Shown one piece after another: positions 30,723 to 40,038 of a stretch of DNA of 64,000 bases. Every line of letters begins with the position of its first letter. The first letter of the stretch is position 1. The DNA lies in contig DASQKY010000053.1 of assembly GCA_035630295.1 (NCBI GenBank), forward strand, positions 35,649 through 99,648, read 5' to 3'. The translations under genes and the position numbers were made by a program. The stretch comes from Acidimicrobiales bacterium. GTDB lineage: Bacteria; Actinomycetota; Acidimicrobiia; Acidimicrobiales; Iamiaceae. Below the pieces are notes generated by a model. The model was not told the DNA's origin, searched no databases, and was given only the letters and a program-made list of their open reading frames with translations.

Positions 30723-31385
30723 CTAGCGCACGCCGGGGGGCGGCCACGCCCCCCACGGCCCGGGGGGCGGCGGGGCGGCCCGGGCGGCGCGCTTGGCCCG
30801 CCCCCGGGCGCGGGCCAGGATGACCGTGACCAGGACGGCCAGGAACGGGGCCACCACGGCCAGCAGGCCGGCGGTGCGGCCGGCGGCCGCGATCTTGCGG
30901 TAGGGGCTCTGGGTCACGACCAGGAGGGTGCGCTCGGGGTCCAGCTCGGGCTGGGGCCGGCTGCGCAGCACGTAGTCGCCCTCCTCGGCGAAGTGGACCG
31001 TCCGCAGGGGGACGTACTGGGTCTGGTCCTCGGGGCTGGGCAGCTCCTGGAAGCCCTCGTAGGGGACCAGGGCCAGGGGCGCGGCCCCGTCGGCGGGCAG
31101 CACCTCGATGGCCAGCTCCTCGGCGAAGCGCTCCTTGTCGGCGTCCCCGCCCAGCACCGCCTCGCCGACGTAGCCGATGGTGTAGCCACCGGGCTCGTCG
31201 ATGGTGATGGTCTGGTCCTCGCCGGGGGCGACCACGTTGGCCCGCAGGAAGACCTGCTGGGCGTCGCGCCACCCGTCGCGCAGGATCTCCACGCCGACCA
31301 GGCCGGCCAGGACCAGCCCCAGCACGGGCAGGGCGTACCACCAGCCCGAGGGCCGGACGGACGGGGCGGTGACGGGGGCGGCCAC
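30723..31385 (-). CDS. Two-helix membrane protein behind dapC
   Basis: A 220-residue protein with an N-terminal membrane helix (YALPVLGLVLAGLVGVEIL, about residues 15-33), an outside domain of about 130 residues (QQVFLRANVVAPGEDQTITI onward) that looks beta-rich, a second helix (AGLLAVVAPFLAVLVTVILA) and a short Pro-rich tail (PPPPGPWGAWPPPG). Both ends lie in the cytoplasm. The GTG start is two bases after the dapC stop, so it is translated with dapC. No family recognised; the link to lysine synthesis may be only positional. Confidence 0.75.
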   Translation of the reverse strand: MAAPVTAPSVRPSGWWYALPVLGLVLAGLVGVEILRDGWRDAQQVFLRANVVAPGEDQTITIDEPGGYTIGYVGEAVLGGDADKERFAEELAIEVLPADGAAPLALVPYEGFQELPSPEDQTQYVPLRTVHFAEEGDYVLRSRPQPELDPERTLLVVTQSPYRKIAAAGRTAGLLAVVAPFLAVLVTVILARARGRAKRAARAAPPPPGPWGAWPPPGVR

Positions 31386-31387
31386 GA

Positions 31388-32527
31388 TCAGGCCGCCGGC
31401 CCCGAAGCGGCACCGGCCCGGGCGGCCAGGCGCCGGGCCAACTCGTCGACCCGGTCGTCGGGGGCCACCAGGGCCAGCCGGACGTGCCCCTCCCCCGCCG
31501 GGCCGTAGGCCCCGCCCGGCGTGACCAGGGTGCCGAGCTCGTCGGCCCACCAGTCGGCCCACGCCGCGCCGTCGCCCCCCGGCGCCGGCAACCACAGGTA
31601 GAAGGCCCCGCCCGGCTCGGGCGCCGGGAGCCCGGCCGAGCCCAGGGCGGCCCGCACCACGTCGAGGCGGCGCCGGTAGGTGGCCCGCTGGGCGGCAGCG
31701 TGCCCGTCGTCGTCCAGGGCCACCGCGGCCACCTCCTGCACCGGGCCGGCCACCATGCACCCGGCGTGCTTGCGGAGCTGGGACAGGTACGCCACCAGCT
31801 CCGCGTCGCCGGCGTAGAAGCCGACCCGCAGGCCGGCCAGGTTCGACCGCTTCGACAGGGAGTGGACGGCCAACACCCCGTCGAGGCCGTGGGCCAGGAT
31901 GGTCCGGGGCGGCCCGTCCCAGGTCAGCTCCGTGTAGCACTCGTCGGAGAGCACCGGCACGTCGTGGGCCCGGCCCCAGGCGGCGGCAGCAGCCAGGTCG
32001 TCGAGGGCGCCGGTGGGGTTGCCGGGGCTGTTGGACCACAGGCCCAGGGCCCGGGCCGCGTCGGCGGGGTCCACCGCCGCCAGGTCGAGGGCCCCGTCGG
32101 GGCCGGCCGGGACGGGCACGGCCCGGCACCCGGCCAGGCGGGCGCCCATGGCGTAGGTCGGGTAGGCCACCGCCGGGTGGAGGACGGTGTCGCGGTCGGG
32201 CCGGCGGAGCCGGAGCCAGTGGGGCAGGCCGGCCACCAGCTCCTTCGAGCCCATGGAGGCCGCCACCTGCTCGGGTGGCACCTCCACCCCGAAGCGCCGG
32301 GCCACCCAGCCGGCGGCGGCGGTCCGGAAGCGGGCCGTGCCCACCGACGGCGGGTAGCCCCGGGCCCCGCCGGCCCGGGCCAGTACGTCGGCCACGAAGC
32401 CGGGCGGGTCGTCGACCGGCGTGCCGATGGTGAGGTCGATGGCCCCGCCGGGGTGGGCGCCGGCCCGGCCCCGGCGGCCGTCGATGGCCTCCCACACGGT
32501 GGGGGGCGGCTCGAAGGCGGCGGTCAC
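31388..32527 (-). CDS. dapC: Succinyldiaminopimelate aminotransferase (DapC-type)
   Basis: A 379-residue fold-type I aminotransferase that uses PLP to convert N-succinyl-2-amino-6-ketopimelate. The PLP Lys is in SLSKRSNLAGLRVGF; other marks are SNSPGNPTG and SDECYTEL, and the N-terminal LTIGTPVDDPP. Context (hflX, dapF upstream; dapD and dapE near) supports DapC rather than a general aspartate aminotransferase. The GTG overlaps the hflX stop (GTGA). The gene downstream starts two bases after its stop. Confidence 0.88.
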   Translation of the reverse strand: MTAAFEPPPTVWEAIDGRRGRAGAHPGGAIDLTIGTPVDDPPGFVADVLARAGGARGYPPSVGTARFRTAAAGWVARRFGVEVPPEQVAASMGSKELVAGLPHWLRLRRPDRDTVLHPAVAYPTYAMGARLAGCRAVPVPAGPDGALDLAAVDPADAARALGLWSNSPGNPTGALDDLAAAAAWGRAHDVPVLSDECYTELTWDGPPRTILAHGLDGVLAVHSLSKRSNLAGLRVGFYAGDAELVAYLSQLRKHAGCMVAGPVQEVAAVALDDDGHAAAQRATYRRRLDVVRAALGSAGLPAPEPGGAFYLWLPAPGGDGAAWADWWADELGTLVTPGGAYGPAGEGHVRLALVAPDDRVDELARRLAARAGAASGPAA

Positions 32528-33957
32528 GGACCCGGAGCGGGGGCGATGAAGGGCGCCAGCCGGGCCGCGCCGGCGGCGTCGAGGCGGGCGGTGACGACCA
32601 TGCCGTCGGTCCCGGCCTCCTCGGCCACCACCTCGCCCTCCCGGTGGATCTCGGCCAGGACGTCGCCCCGGGCGAAGGGCACCAGCAGCCGGTAGCTGGT
32701 GGTCAGGGCCCGCAGGCGCTCGGCCACCGCGGCCAGCAGATCGTCGGTCCCCTCGCCGGTGACGGCCGAGGCGGCCACCGCCCCGGGGTGGCGCTCGACC
32801 AGCCGCTTCCACTCCTGGGAGCGGTCCCGCTTGTTGAAGCACAGCAGCTCGGGCACCTCGGCCGCCCCGATCTTCTCCAGCACCTCGCGCACGGCGGCGA
32901 TCTGGCCCTCGGGGTCGGGGGAGGCGGCGTCGACCACGTGGACCAGCAGGTCGGCCTCGGCGGCCACGTCGAGGGTGGACCGGAAGGCCTCGACCAGCTG
33001 GTGGGGCAGCTTGCGGATGAAGCCCACGGTGTCGGTGGCCAGCACGGCCTCGCCCCCGGGCAGCTCCAGCCGGCGGGTGGTGGCGTCCAGGGTGGCGAAC
33101 AGCCGGTCCTCGACGTGCACGTCGGCCTCGGCGATGCGGTTGAGCAGGCTGGACTTGCCGGCGTTGGTGTAGCCCACCAGGGCCACGTGGCCGGACCGGC
33201 TGCGCTGGCGGGCCTTGCGCTGGGTGTCGCGGTGGCGGGCCACCTCCCGCAGGTCGGCCTCCAGCTTGTGGACCCGACGCAGGACACGGCGGCGGTCGAC
33301 CTCGAGCTGGGTCTCGCCCGGGCCCCGGCGGGCCCCCAGGCCACCACCGGCCCCGCCGGCCTGCTGGGACAGGGAGCCGCCCCGGCCCCGCAGGCGGGGC
33401 AGGCGGTAGCGGTGCATGGCCAGCTCGACCTGGGCCTTGCCCTCCTGGCTGGAGGCGTTCTGGGCGAAGATGTCGAGGATCACCGCGGTGCGGTCGATGG
33501 CCGTCCGCTTGAGGGCCCTCTCCAGGTTGGCCTGTTGGGCCGGGCTGAGCTCGTCGTCGAAGACCACGGTGTCGCAGTCCACGGCCTCGGCCAGCTCCTT
33601 CAGCTCCTCGACCTTGCCCTTGCCGATGTAGGTGGCGGGCTCGGGCCGGGCCCGGCGCTGCACCACCCGGCCCACCACGTCGGCCCCGGCCGTGTCGACC
33701 AGCAGCTCCAGCTCGTCCAGGCCGGCCTCGGTGTCGTCCTCGTGAGCCGGGGGCAGGGTCACCCCCACCAGCAGGATCTTCTCCCGGAAGGTGCGCTCGA
33801 TGAACCCGTCGGAGCGGCCGCCGAACTCGCCGAAGGCACCGCGGTGGGAGCCGTCGTCGTCGGCCGGGGGGCGGTCCGGACCCACCGGGGCGATGGCGAT
33901 GTCGTCGGAGCGGTCGGGGGCGCGGTCCTCGGGGAGGTCGTCGGGTCCGGGGGTCAC
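32524..33957 (-). CDS. hflX: GTPase HflX
   Basis: A 477-residue ribosome-associated GTPase that splits stalled 70S ribosomes. The N-terminal HflX domain ends in the Gly/Arg-rich GRGGSLSQQAGGAGGGLGAR region; the G domain has G1 GYTNAGKSS, G3 DTVGF and G4 NKRD. The start is GTG at 33957, overlapping the dapF stop (GTGA), and the first 50 residues are an acidic extension. Gene order dapF-hflX is the same as in mycobacteria. Confidence 0.95.
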   Translation of the reverse strand: MTPGPDDLPEDRAPDRSDDIAIAPVGPDRPPADDDGSHRGAFGEFGGRSDGFIERTFREKILLVGVTLPPAHEDDTEAGLDELELLVDTAGADVVGRVVQRRARPEPATYIGKGKVEELKELAEAVDCDTVVFDDELSPAQQANLERALKRTAIDRTAVILDIFAQNASSQEGKAQVELAMHRYRLPRLRGRGGSLSQQAGGAGGGLGARRGPGETQLEVDRRRVLRRVHKLEADLREVARHRDTQRKARQRSRSGHVALVGYTNAGKSSLLNRIAEADVHVEDRLFATLDATTRRLELPGGEAVLATDTVGFIRKLPHQLVEAFRSTLDVAAEADLLVHVVDAASPDPEGQIAAVREVLEKIGAAEVPELLCFNKRDRSQEWKRLVERHPGAVAASAVTGEGTDDLLAAVAERLRALTTSYRLLVPFARGDVLAEIHREGEVVAEEAGTDGMVVTARLDAAGAARLAPFIAPAPGP

Positions 33958-34796
33958 GCCTCGACCTCCACGGTGGCGATGCGGACGGCCGGGCCCCGCA
34001 GGGTCATGCGCTCCCCCACCTCGACCTGGACGTCGCCGCCGGGCATGTGGACGGTGACGGTGGGCCCCACCAGCCCCCAGTCGTGGGCGGCCCGGGCCGC
34101 GGCGGTGGCCCCGGTGCCACAGGCCTGGGTCGCCCCCGCCCCCCGCTCCCAGATGGCCATGGTCACGGCGTCGGCCTGGCCCGGAGTGGGGGCCACGGCG
34201 TGCACGTTCATGCCGGCCGAGAACGAGGCCTCCCAGGCCGGGCCGGCCGCGGTCACCACCACCGCGCCCGGGTCCTCGACCAGGAGCACGAGGTGGGGGT
34301 TGCCCAGGTCGAGGGTGCGCTGGCGGAGGGGCTCGGCGGCCAGCTGGGCGGCGGTGAGGCCCGCCCCCTCGGTGGGGCCCCGCTGGCGGTCGGGCCGGGG
34401 GCCGTCCAGGGCCGGGCCCATGTCCACCGCGGCCACCACCGTGGCCGAGTCGGGGCCGGGGCTGACCGCCACGGTGCGGAGGCCGTCGTCGGTGGTGACC
34501 TTCAGCTCGACGCTCGCCGTCCCCCGCCGGTCGGCCTCGGCCTGGGCCAGGCAGCGGATGCCGTTGCCGCTCATCTCGGGCCGGCTGCCGTCGGAGTTGT
34601 AGAGCACCATCTCCAAGTCGTGGCCGTCCCGGCCATCGAGGGTGCCGAGGAGGAGGCCGTCGGCCCCGATGCCGCGGCGCCGGTCGCACCAGCGAAGGGC
34701 GTGGTCGGGCCCGACGCCGGCCAGCTCGGCGGCCGGGCCCAGCAGCACGAGGAAGTCGTTGCCGAGGCCGTGGTGCTTGGTCAGGCGGTAGGTCAA
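33954..34796 (-). CDS. dapF: Diaminopimelate epimerase
   Basis: A 280-residue, cofactor-free epimerase that turns LL- into meso-diaminopimelate. Both active-site cysteines are present, in MSGNGIRCLAQ (first half) and TQACGTGATAAA (second half). The start is an unusual TTG at 34796 with the expected MTYRLTKHHGLGNDF sequence; no better start exists nearby. It overlaps hflX by four bases. The 90 bases to miaA carry no convincing gene. Confidence 0.95.
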   Translation of the reverse strand: MTYRLTKHHGLGNDFLVLLGPAAELAGVGPDHALRWCDRRRGIGADGLLLGTLDGRDGHDLEMVLYNSDGSRPEMSGNGIRCLAQAEADRRGTASVELKVTTDDGLRTVAVSPGPDSATVVAAVDMGPALDGPRPDRQRGPTEGAGLTAAQLAAEPLRQRTLDLGNPHLVLLVEDPGAVVVTAAGPAWEASFSAGMNVHAVAPTPGQADAVTMAIWERGAGATQACGTGATAAARAAHDWGLVGPTVTVHMPGGDVQVEVGERMTLRGPAVRIATVEVEA

Positions 34797-34886
34797 CGGT
34801 GCTCCACGTCGGTCAGGGCGAGGGCCAGTCTCGCAGGCCGGGCGCCGGATCCCGCCCCGGTTCGCCCCCCGTGGCCCCGACGTCGC

Positions 34887-35819
34887 TCACGGCCCGAGCA
34901 GGGCCCGCACCCGGGCCACCAGCGGTCCGGCCACCTCGGCCGGCTCGGCGGTGGCGTCGAACCACTCGACCCGGGGGTCGCGACGGAACCACGCCCGCTG
35001 GCGACGGGCGAAGCGCCGGGTACGCCGCACGGCCAGGTCGAGGGCATCGGCGAAGGTGGCCTCCCCGGCCAGGTGGGCCAGGAGCTCGCGGTAGCCCAGG
35101 GCCTGGGCCGCGGTGCGGCTGAGGGGGTGAGGCAGGCGGGCGAGGGCCTCCACCTCGGCCAGGAACCCGGCCGCCACCTGCTGGTGGTACCGGGCCTCGA
35201 TGCGGGCCGCCACCGCCGGAGGCGGCAGGCGCACGCCGACCTGGGGGATGGCCCCGGCCGGGTGGGTGTCGAGGCCGGCGCCGTAGGAGGAGAAGGGCCG
35301 CCCGCTGCCCACCGTGACCTCCAGGGCCCGGACGATGCGCCGGCGGTTGTCGGGCTCCATGCGGGCCGCGGCCACCGGGTCCAGGGCGGCCAGGCGGGTG
35401 TGCAGGGCCCGGGTGTCGGGCTCGGCCTCCAGCTCGGCCCGGGCCTCGGGGTACTGGCCGGGCACGTCGAGGTCGTCGATGACGGCCCGCAGGTACAGGC
35501 CGGTGCCGCCCACCAGCACGGCCCGGCGGCCCCGGGCCGCCACGTCGGCCAGGGCGGCCCGGGCCGCGTCCTGGAACCGCACCACCGACCACTCCTCCCA
35601 CGGGTCGACCAGGTCGATCAGGTGGTGCGGCACCTCGGCCCGCTCGGCCGCGGTGGGCGAGGCCGTCCCGATGTCCATGCCCCGGTAGACCTGCATCGAG
35701 TCGATGGAGACCAGCTCGACGTCGGGCAGGGCCCGGGCCACCTGCAGGGCCAGGGCCGACTTGCCCGCGGCGGTGGTGCCGACCAGGGCCACCGCCGGGG
35801 GGTGGGGGGCGGCGCCCAC
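34887..35819 (-). CDS. miaA: tRNA dimethylallyltransferase
   Basis: A 310-residue enzyme that adds a dimethylallyl group to A37 of tRNAs reading UNN codons. The P-loop GTTAAGKS, the SIDSMQVYRGMDIGTA segment, HHLIDLVDP and GGTGLYLRA are all present. The GTG start at 35819 is 11 bases after the miaB stop, so the two A37-modification genes form one operon. The substrate tRNA-Leu(CAA) encoded at 5.8 kb has adenosines 3' of its anticodon. Confidence 0.96.
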   Translation of the reverse strand: MGAAPHPPAVALVGTTAAGKSALALQVARALPDVELVSIDSMQVYRGMDIGTASPTAAERAEVPHHLIDLVDPWEEWSVVRFQDAARAALADVAARGRRAVLVGGTGLYLRAVIDDLDVPGQYPEARAELEAEPDTRALHTRLAALDPVAAARMEPDNRRRIVRALEVTVGSGRPFSSYGAGLDTHPAGAIPQVGVRLPPPAVAARIEARYHQQVAAGFLAEVEALARLPHPLSRTAAQALGYRELLAHLAGEATFADALDLAVRRTRRFARRQRAWFRRDPRVEWFDATAEPAEVAGPLVARVRALLGP

Positions 35820-35830
35820 GTCGCCGGCCG

Positions 35831-37264
35831 TCAGGCCGAGGCCACGGGGATGCGGGTGCGGTGGCGGGCGGGCGCCGTCACCGCCACCAGCTCGCCCCGC
35901 AGGTGGTGGGGCGCGGCGCCCGTGACCCGCACCTCGGCGTAGCTGCCGGCCCTGAGGGGGCGGCCGGCCGGGAAGTGCACCAGCTTGTTCTGGCTGGTCC
36001 GGCCGGTGAGCACGGCCGGGTCCTTGCGGGACGGGCCCTCCACGGTGACCTCCTCGACCCGGCCGATGCGGGCCCGGTGACGGGCCACGGCGGAGCGCTC
36101 GACCACCACCCGGAGCCGCTCGAAGCGCTCAGCCACCACGTCGGGGGGGACGGCCAGGTGGCCCAGGTCGGCCGCCTCGGTGCCGGCCCGGGGCGAGAAG
36201 ATGAAGGTGTAGGCCGAGTCGTAGGCGGCCTCGGCCGCCACCTCCAGGGTGCGGGCGAAGTCGTCCTCGGTCTCGCCCGGGAAGCCCACGATGATGTCGG
36301 TGGTGACGGCCAGGTCGGGCACCGCGGCCCGGGCCGCGGCCAGCCGGTCCAGGTAGCGCTGGGCGGTGTAGCCCCGGTGCATGGCGGCCAGCACCCGGTC
36401 GCTGCCCGACTGGAGGGGCAGGTGGAGGTGGTCGCACACCTCGGGCACCTCGGCCATGGCCGCGATGACCTCGGGCCGGAGGTCCTTGGGGTGGGGGCTG
36501 GTGAAGCGGACCCGGCGGATGCCCTCGACCGCCCCCACGGCTCGCAGCAGGTCGGCGAACAGGGGCCGGACCCGCACGTCGTCGCCCTGCTGGCGGGCGC
36601 CGAGGGTGAGGTCCCGGCCGTAGGAGTTCACGTTCTGGCCCAGGAGGGTGACCTCGCTGACCCCCTCGGCGGCCAGGGCCCGCACCTCGTCGACCAGGCC
36701 GGCGAAGGGGCGGCTCATCTCCGGGCCCCGCACCGCGGGGACGATGCAGAAGGCGCAGGCGTTGTCGCAGCCGACCTGGATGCTGACCCAGGCCGAGTGG
36801 CCGTGGTCGCGCCGACGGGGCAGGGCCGAGGGGAACATGGCCTCGTCGTCGGCCACCGCGGCATCGAGGATCTCGGTGATCGGTCCGCCGGCCCGGGCCG
36901 AGCGGACCAGGTCGGCGGCCCGGTGGACGTTGTGGGTGCCGAGCACGACGTCGACGTAGGGGGCCCGGTCCCGCACCAGGTCACGGTCCTTCTGGGCCAG
37001 GCACCCGCCCACCACGATCTGCAGGTCGGGTCGGGCCTCCTTGCGGGACTTGAGGTGCCCGAGCGTGCCGTAGAGCTTGTTGTCGGCGTTCTCCCGGATG
37101 CAGCAGGTGTTGAGGACGATGACGTCGGCGTCGTCCTCGTTCCGGGCCGGGGCCAGCCCGTCGGCCTCCAGCAGGCCGGCGATGCGCTCGGAGTCGTGCT
37201 CGTTCATCTGGCACCCGAAGGTGCGGACCAGGTAGCTCCGGGGGCGGTCGGCGGTGTCGGCCAT
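35831..37264 (-). CDS. miaB: tRNA-2-methylthio-N6-dimethylallyladenosine synthase
   Basis: A 477-residue radical SAM methylthiotransferase acting after MiaA. The N-terminal UPF0004 domain has cysteines for the auxiliary cluster (TFGCQMNEHDSE; LNTCCIRENA; GGCLAQK), the radical SAM site is GCDNACAFC, and a C-terminal TRAM domain follows. TAGACT 9 bases upstream of the ATG is its probable -10. It and RimO in this window are the two paralogous methylthiotransferases. Confidence 0.97.
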   Translation of the reverse strand: MADTADRPRSYLVRTFGCQMNEHDSERIAGLLEADGLAPARNEDDADVIVLNTCCIRENADNKLYGTLGHLKSRKEARPDLQIVVGGCLAQKDRDLVRDRAPYVDVVLGTHNVHRAADLVRSARAGGPITEILDAAVADDEAMFPSALPRRRDHGHSAWVSIQVGCDNACAFCIVPAVRGPEMSRPFAGLVDEVRALAAEGVSEVTLLGQNVNSYGRDLTLGARQQGDDVRVRPLFADLLRAVGAVEGIRRVRFTSPHPKDLRPEVIAAMAEVPEVCDHLHLPLQSGSDRVLAAMHRGYTAQRYLDRLAAARAAVPDLAVTTDIIVGFPGETEDDFARTLEVAAEAAYDSAYTFIFSPRAGTEAADLGHLAVPPDVVAERFERLRVVVERSAVARHRARIGRVEEVTVEGPSRKDPAVLTGRTSQNKLVHFPAGRPLRAGSYAEVRVTGAAPHHLRGELVAVTAPARHRTRIPVASA

Positions 37265-37273
37265 GGCCGGGCG

Positions 37274-37279
37274 AGTCTA
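37274..37279 (-). promoter_or_regulatory. -10 hexamer of miaB
   Basis: TAGACT on the minus strand, 9 bases before the miaB ATG. Confidence 0.5.
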
Positions 37280-37302
37280 CGGAGCCGGCCGGCGGCTCGG
37301 GC

Positions 37303-37656
37303 CTACCAGGGGGCCTGGGCCGCCGGGGGGCGGGGGTGGCGGGGGTGGCGGGGCGGCTCGGGTGACATCTCGCGGTGGTCGCGGTCCTCGACCAGGAGCC
37401 GGAGGGCGGTGCGCTGCTCGCCGTCGATCTGGATGTCGGCAAACGAGGGCACGCACACGATGTCGAGCCCGCCGGTGGAGAGGATCCCCCGGGCGATGAC
37501 CGTGGCCTTGGTGGCCTGGTTGAGGGCACCGGCCCCGACGACCTGGATCACCACCGCCCCCGAGGTCCGGATGGCACCAGCGATGGCGCCGGCCACGGAG
37601 TTGGGGTTCGACTTGGTCGAGACCTTGAGGGTCTCCAGCTCCGCGGTGGGTCGCAC
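37303..37656 (-). CDS. spoVS: SpoVS-like Alba-type protein with a Pro-rich tail
   Basis: A 117-residue protein. Residues 8-95 match the SpoVS family (LKVSTKSNPNSVAGAIAGAI; VVGAGALNQATKA; DIQIDGEQRTALRLLVEDRD), a small alpha/beta fold related to Alba nucleic-acid binders. SpoVS acts in sporulation of Bacillus but is widespread in non-spore-formers, so its role here is open. The tail (residues 96-117) is His/Arg/Pro-rich. It sits between recA and miaB, where mycobacteria have recX. Confidence 0.88.
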   Translation of the reverse strand: MRPTAELETLKVSTKSNPNSVAGAIAGAIRTSGAVVIQVVGAGALNQATKATVIARGILSTGGLDIVCVPSFADIQIDGEQRTALRLLVEDRDHREMSPEPPRHPRHPRPPAAQAPW

Positions 37657-37810
37657 GACTGGCTGGTTCGACGCCGGGGGACGACCACCTCCTCCGCCGT
37701 GGCGAGAAGGTGACGCGGCCCGCCCGGTGGGTGCAGCGGGCGGGCCACGTCGGGGACGGGCGGGCGGCGGTCGTGTGGGGCCGTTTCCGCCGCCCGCCCG
37801 AGATCTGGGC

Positions 37811-38860
<1,050 letters not shown>

Positions 38861-38883
38861 GTGCGTGGTCCTTTCGTGGGGGC

Positions 38884-38930
38884 GGCCCCTTGGGGGCCCT
38901 GCGGGTTCCGGGGCTGCGGAACGCCGCAGC
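38884..38930 (-). other. Two hairpins in the recA 5' leader
   Basis: GGCCCC-TTG-GGGGCC (38884-38898) and GCTGCGG-AACG-CCGCAGC (38913-38930) lie 24-70 bases before the recA GTG. They could affect recA mRNA stability or translation. Confidence 0.5.
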
Positions 38931-39010
38931 GAGCGATGGGAGGGACCCTACGGAGGGGGTGTGACAGTCCGAAGGGACCAGCGGGTCACGGGGTGGTCGG
39001 GAACGACAGC

Positions 39011-39040
39011 AGGGTAGTTTCGAACGGACGTTCGGGTCAA
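39011..39040 (-). promoter_or_regulatory. recA promoter with a LexA box in the spacer
   Basis: On the minus strand, -35 TTGACC (39035-39040), 18-base spacer, -10 TACCCT (39011-39016). The perfect LexA box CGAACGGACGTTCG (39021-39034) fills the spacer, so LexA binding should block RNA polymerase directly. Confidence 0.85.
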
Positions 39041-39052
39041 GGACCTCCGTCC

Positions 39053-40003
39053 TCAGCCCCAGGCCAGGAGGCTGGCGGCCAGCACCACCAGCGCGGCCCC
39101 GAAGGCCACCTCCAGCCTGTCGGCGTCCACCCGCAGGGCGGTCCGGGCCCCCAGGGCCGACAGCGGCACCGACGCCGCCCCGAACAGCACCACGAACCCC
39201 GGGTCGATGTGGCCCAGGGCGGCGTGGGTCACCGTGCCGGGCACGGCCAGGGCCGCCGACACCACCAGCGACGTGCCCAGAGCCGTGCGCACCGGCAACC
39301 GGAGCACCACCAGGAACAGGGGGGCGAGCAGGAAGCCTCCGCTGTTGGCCAGGAACCCGGCCACCAGGCCCACCGCCGCCGCCGCCGCCACCACCGCCGG
39401 ATCGACCGCCCACCGGGTCGGGGTGCGCATCGCGGCGGCCACAGCCCCTCCCTCCGCCGCAGCGAGGCCGGACCGGCCGACGACCGCCGGCTCTCCGCCG
39501 GGACCGTTCCCGAGGCCCGGGGCCTCCGCACCACCGCCGGGAGCAACCCGAGGGCCCGCGCTCGACCCGTCATCGAGGCTGCCGACGTCCCGCCGGGAGC
39601 GGGTCCGGGACCGGCCGGCACCGATCAGGATGCCCACGCCCAGCCCGCCCACCAGCACGTCGGTGGCCGTCACCAGCGAGGCGGCCGGCACCCACCGGGT
39701 GCACAGGGCCCCGACCACCGTGGCGGGCAGGCCGACGGCTACGCACCAGGCCGTGACCCGCCAGTCGACCAGGCCCCGCTTGGCGTACTGGCGGCCGGCC
39801 AACAGGGTGCCGGGGATGGTGGCCGGCAGGGGGCCGGCCAGGGCCACGATGGGGGGGATGCCCAGGGCGGCCAGGATCGGCGTGGCCAGGGCCGATCCCC
39901 CCTTGCCGAACAGGCCACCCAGGAACCCGGTGGCGGCACCGACGAGGAGGATGGCGAGCACGGTCACGGGCCCCAGGCTGGAAGGCGCCGAGACAGTCCG
40001 CAA
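39053..40003 (-). CDS. TSUP-family membrane exporter (TauE/SafE-type)
   Basis: A 316-residue protein with about eight hydrophobic helices in two halves. The first half starts with ILLVGAATGFLGGLFGKGGS, the second with VGLVAGFLANSGGFLLAP, the paired Gly-rich motifs of the family. The halves are joined by an Arg/Ser/Gly-rich loop of about 60 residues, longer than usual. Known members move sulfite or sulfonates; the substrate here is unknown. The start is TTG at 40003, or GTG 12 codons further in. It is divergent from a LysR-type gene that may control it. Confidence 0.87.
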   Translation of the reverse strand: MRTVSAPSSLGPVTVLAILLVGAATGFLGGLFGKGGSALATPILAALGIPPIVALAGPLPATIPGTLLAGRQYAKRGLVDWRVTAWCVAVGLPATVVGALCTRWVPAASLVTATDVLVGGLGVGILIGAGRSRTRSRRDVGSLDDGSSAGPRVAPGGGAEAPGLGNGPGGEPAVVGRSGLAAAEGGAVAAAMRTPTRWAVDPAVVAAAAAVGLVAGFLANSGGFLLAPLFLVVLRLPVRTALGTSLVVSAALAVPGTVTHAALGHIDPGFVVLFGAASVPLSALGARTALRVDADRLEVAFGAALVVLAASLLAWG

Positions 40004-40013
40004 AGTGATCCTT

Positions 40014-40030
40014 CCTATTCTCCGGATAGG
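40014..40030. promoter_or_regulatory. Palindrome between TSUP and lysR genes
   Basis: CCTAT-TCTCCGG-ATAGG, 5-bp arms with a 7-base spacer. It overlaps the TAGGCT -10 (40027-40032) of the LysR gene, so autorepression is likely. Confidence 0.55.
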
Positions 40031-40032
40031 CT
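40027..40032 (+). promoter_or_regulatory. -10 hexamer of the LysR gene
   Basis: TAGGCT, 6 bases before the ATG at 40039; leaderless. Confidence 0.55.
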
Positions 40033-40038
40033 CTCCCT

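Noticed and set aside
34797-34886. A 24-codon frame between miaA and dapF
   Set aside because: Gly/Pro/Arg-rich, no promoter or ribosome site, and no sign of a conserved product.
38881-38930. The two recA leader hairpins as a terminator of the TSUP gene
   Set aside because: They lie inside the recA leader, downstream of the recA promoter, so they are more likely leader elements.
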